In this document: one piece after another, positions 63,772 to 64,000 of the stretch
How the letters are laid out: every line of letters starts with the position of its first letter
Position numbering within the stretch: the stretch's first letter is position 1
DNA from: Chitinophagaceae bacterium
GTDB lineage: Bacteria; Bacteroidota; Bacteroidia; Chitinophagales; Chitinophagaceae
Assembly (NCBI GenBank): GCA_004028795.1
Contig: SAIW01000022.1
Span: 21,370-85,369, forward strand
Direction of reading: 5' to 3'
DNA length: 64,000 nt
The notes under the pieces: generated by a model
The model's input: the letters and a program-made list of their open reading frames with translations, nothing else
Told to the model about the DNA's origin: nothing
Databases searched by the model: none
Translations under genes and position numbers: made by a program

Positions 63772-64000
63772 ATGAGCGAATTAATAAAACCTGAACAATT
63801 GCAAAATAATGCTGATGAAGAAATGTCATTAGAAGAATTAATTGCAAAAATTAAAATAGTAATTGCATATTATAAATCTAAATGGTTGCAATTATTTGTC
63901 GCGGGTTTAATTGGCGGGTTATTAGGACTTGGCTATTATTTTATACAATCACCAAAATATGAAGCTGTTTGTACTTTTATTTTAGACGAAAAAACAAGTA
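63772..64000 (+). CDS. Wzz-like chain-length/tyrosine-kinase-adaptor protein, N-terminal part
   Basis: 76 codons are visible before the window ends. MSELIKPEQLQNNADEEMSL leads into EELIAKIKIVIAYYKSKWLQ, a membrane helix (LFVAGLIGGLLGLGYYFI) and QSPKYEAVCTFILDEKTS, the start of the Wzz periplasmic domain. It sits 4 bp after the export protein. Confidence 0.85.
   Translation, partial: MSELIKPEQLQNNADEEMSLEELIAKIKIVIAYYKSKWLQLFVAGLIGGLLGLGYYFIQSPKYEAVCTFILDEKTS

Overview
The window comes from a low-GC Bacteroidota, most likely order Chitinophagales (Chitinophagaceae-like). Support: a type IX secretion block (gldJ, porU, porV), an exosortase X gene with its partner, fused isobutyryl-CoA mutase IcmF, DUF3570/DUF4266 genes, gldA-like and POT/OPT transporter genes, weak Shine-Dalgarno sequences, and TAnnTTTG-like promoter elements. 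I place it by gene content only; no rRNA is present.

Layout. 1-5.9 kb: truncated AraC-type membrane regulator, an oversized leuS, a persulfide dioxygenase-rhodanese (CstB-like) with an ArsR repressor. 5.9-11.8 kb: tsaB, a degenerate hydroxyacyl-CoA dehydrogenase, ridA, aldose epimerase, two secreted proteins (one an M48 peptidase). 11.9-20 kb: icmF, RDD protein, Crp/Fnr regulator with two FNR-like boxes, three secreted proteins (one apparently frameshifted), purD. 20-25.8 kb: POT and OPT transporters, a glycosyltransferase, a secreted formamidase-like protein. 25.9-37.2 kb: a short-chain acid module (acs, a transposase-derived regulator, porin-like protein, MHS transporter, symporter-histidine kinase, and a receiver domain fused to an acyl-CoA synthetase). 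37.3-43.7 kb: thioredoxin/ApbE/DUF4266/DUF3570 cluster, gldA-like ATPase, enolase, DivIC/FtsB-like protein. 43.8-53.4 kb: B12-binding protein, GT39, gltX, alpha-L-fucosidase, ARPP-1 protein, polysaccharide deacetylase, TatD, tRNA-Ser(GGA), DUF983, murF. 53.5-64 kb: gldJ, porU, porV, ispF, exosortase X pair, SLBB polysaccharide export protein, start of a Wzz-like protein.

The most interesting system is at 25.9-37.2 kb. A CrbS-like protein (SLC5 symporter + STAC + histidine kinase) is followed 11 bp later by a CheY-like receiver fused to a propionyl/acetyl-CoA synthetase. In known CrbS/CrbR systems the response regulator controls acs transcription; here the receiver is joined to the enzyme itself, suggesting a phosphorelay that acts on acyl-CoA formation. 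A domesticated IS1 InsA-like zinc-ribbon/HTH protein sits between acs and the transporter operon. A 19-20 bp motif occurs twice in tandem upstream of it and once, inverted, upstream of the porin gene, so it is a candidate operator for the whole module. A dead copy of the small membrane protein gene closes the module.

A second theme is small repeat insertions inside essential genes. Heptanucleotide repeats, often exactly four units (28 bp), lie in-frame in icmF (twice), gldA and gltX; a seven-unit one lies in leuS. GC-rich hairpins lie in leuS (twice) and purD. Related heptads form a 23-bp-arm hairpin in the leuS leader, and three REP-like elements occupy intergenic gaps.
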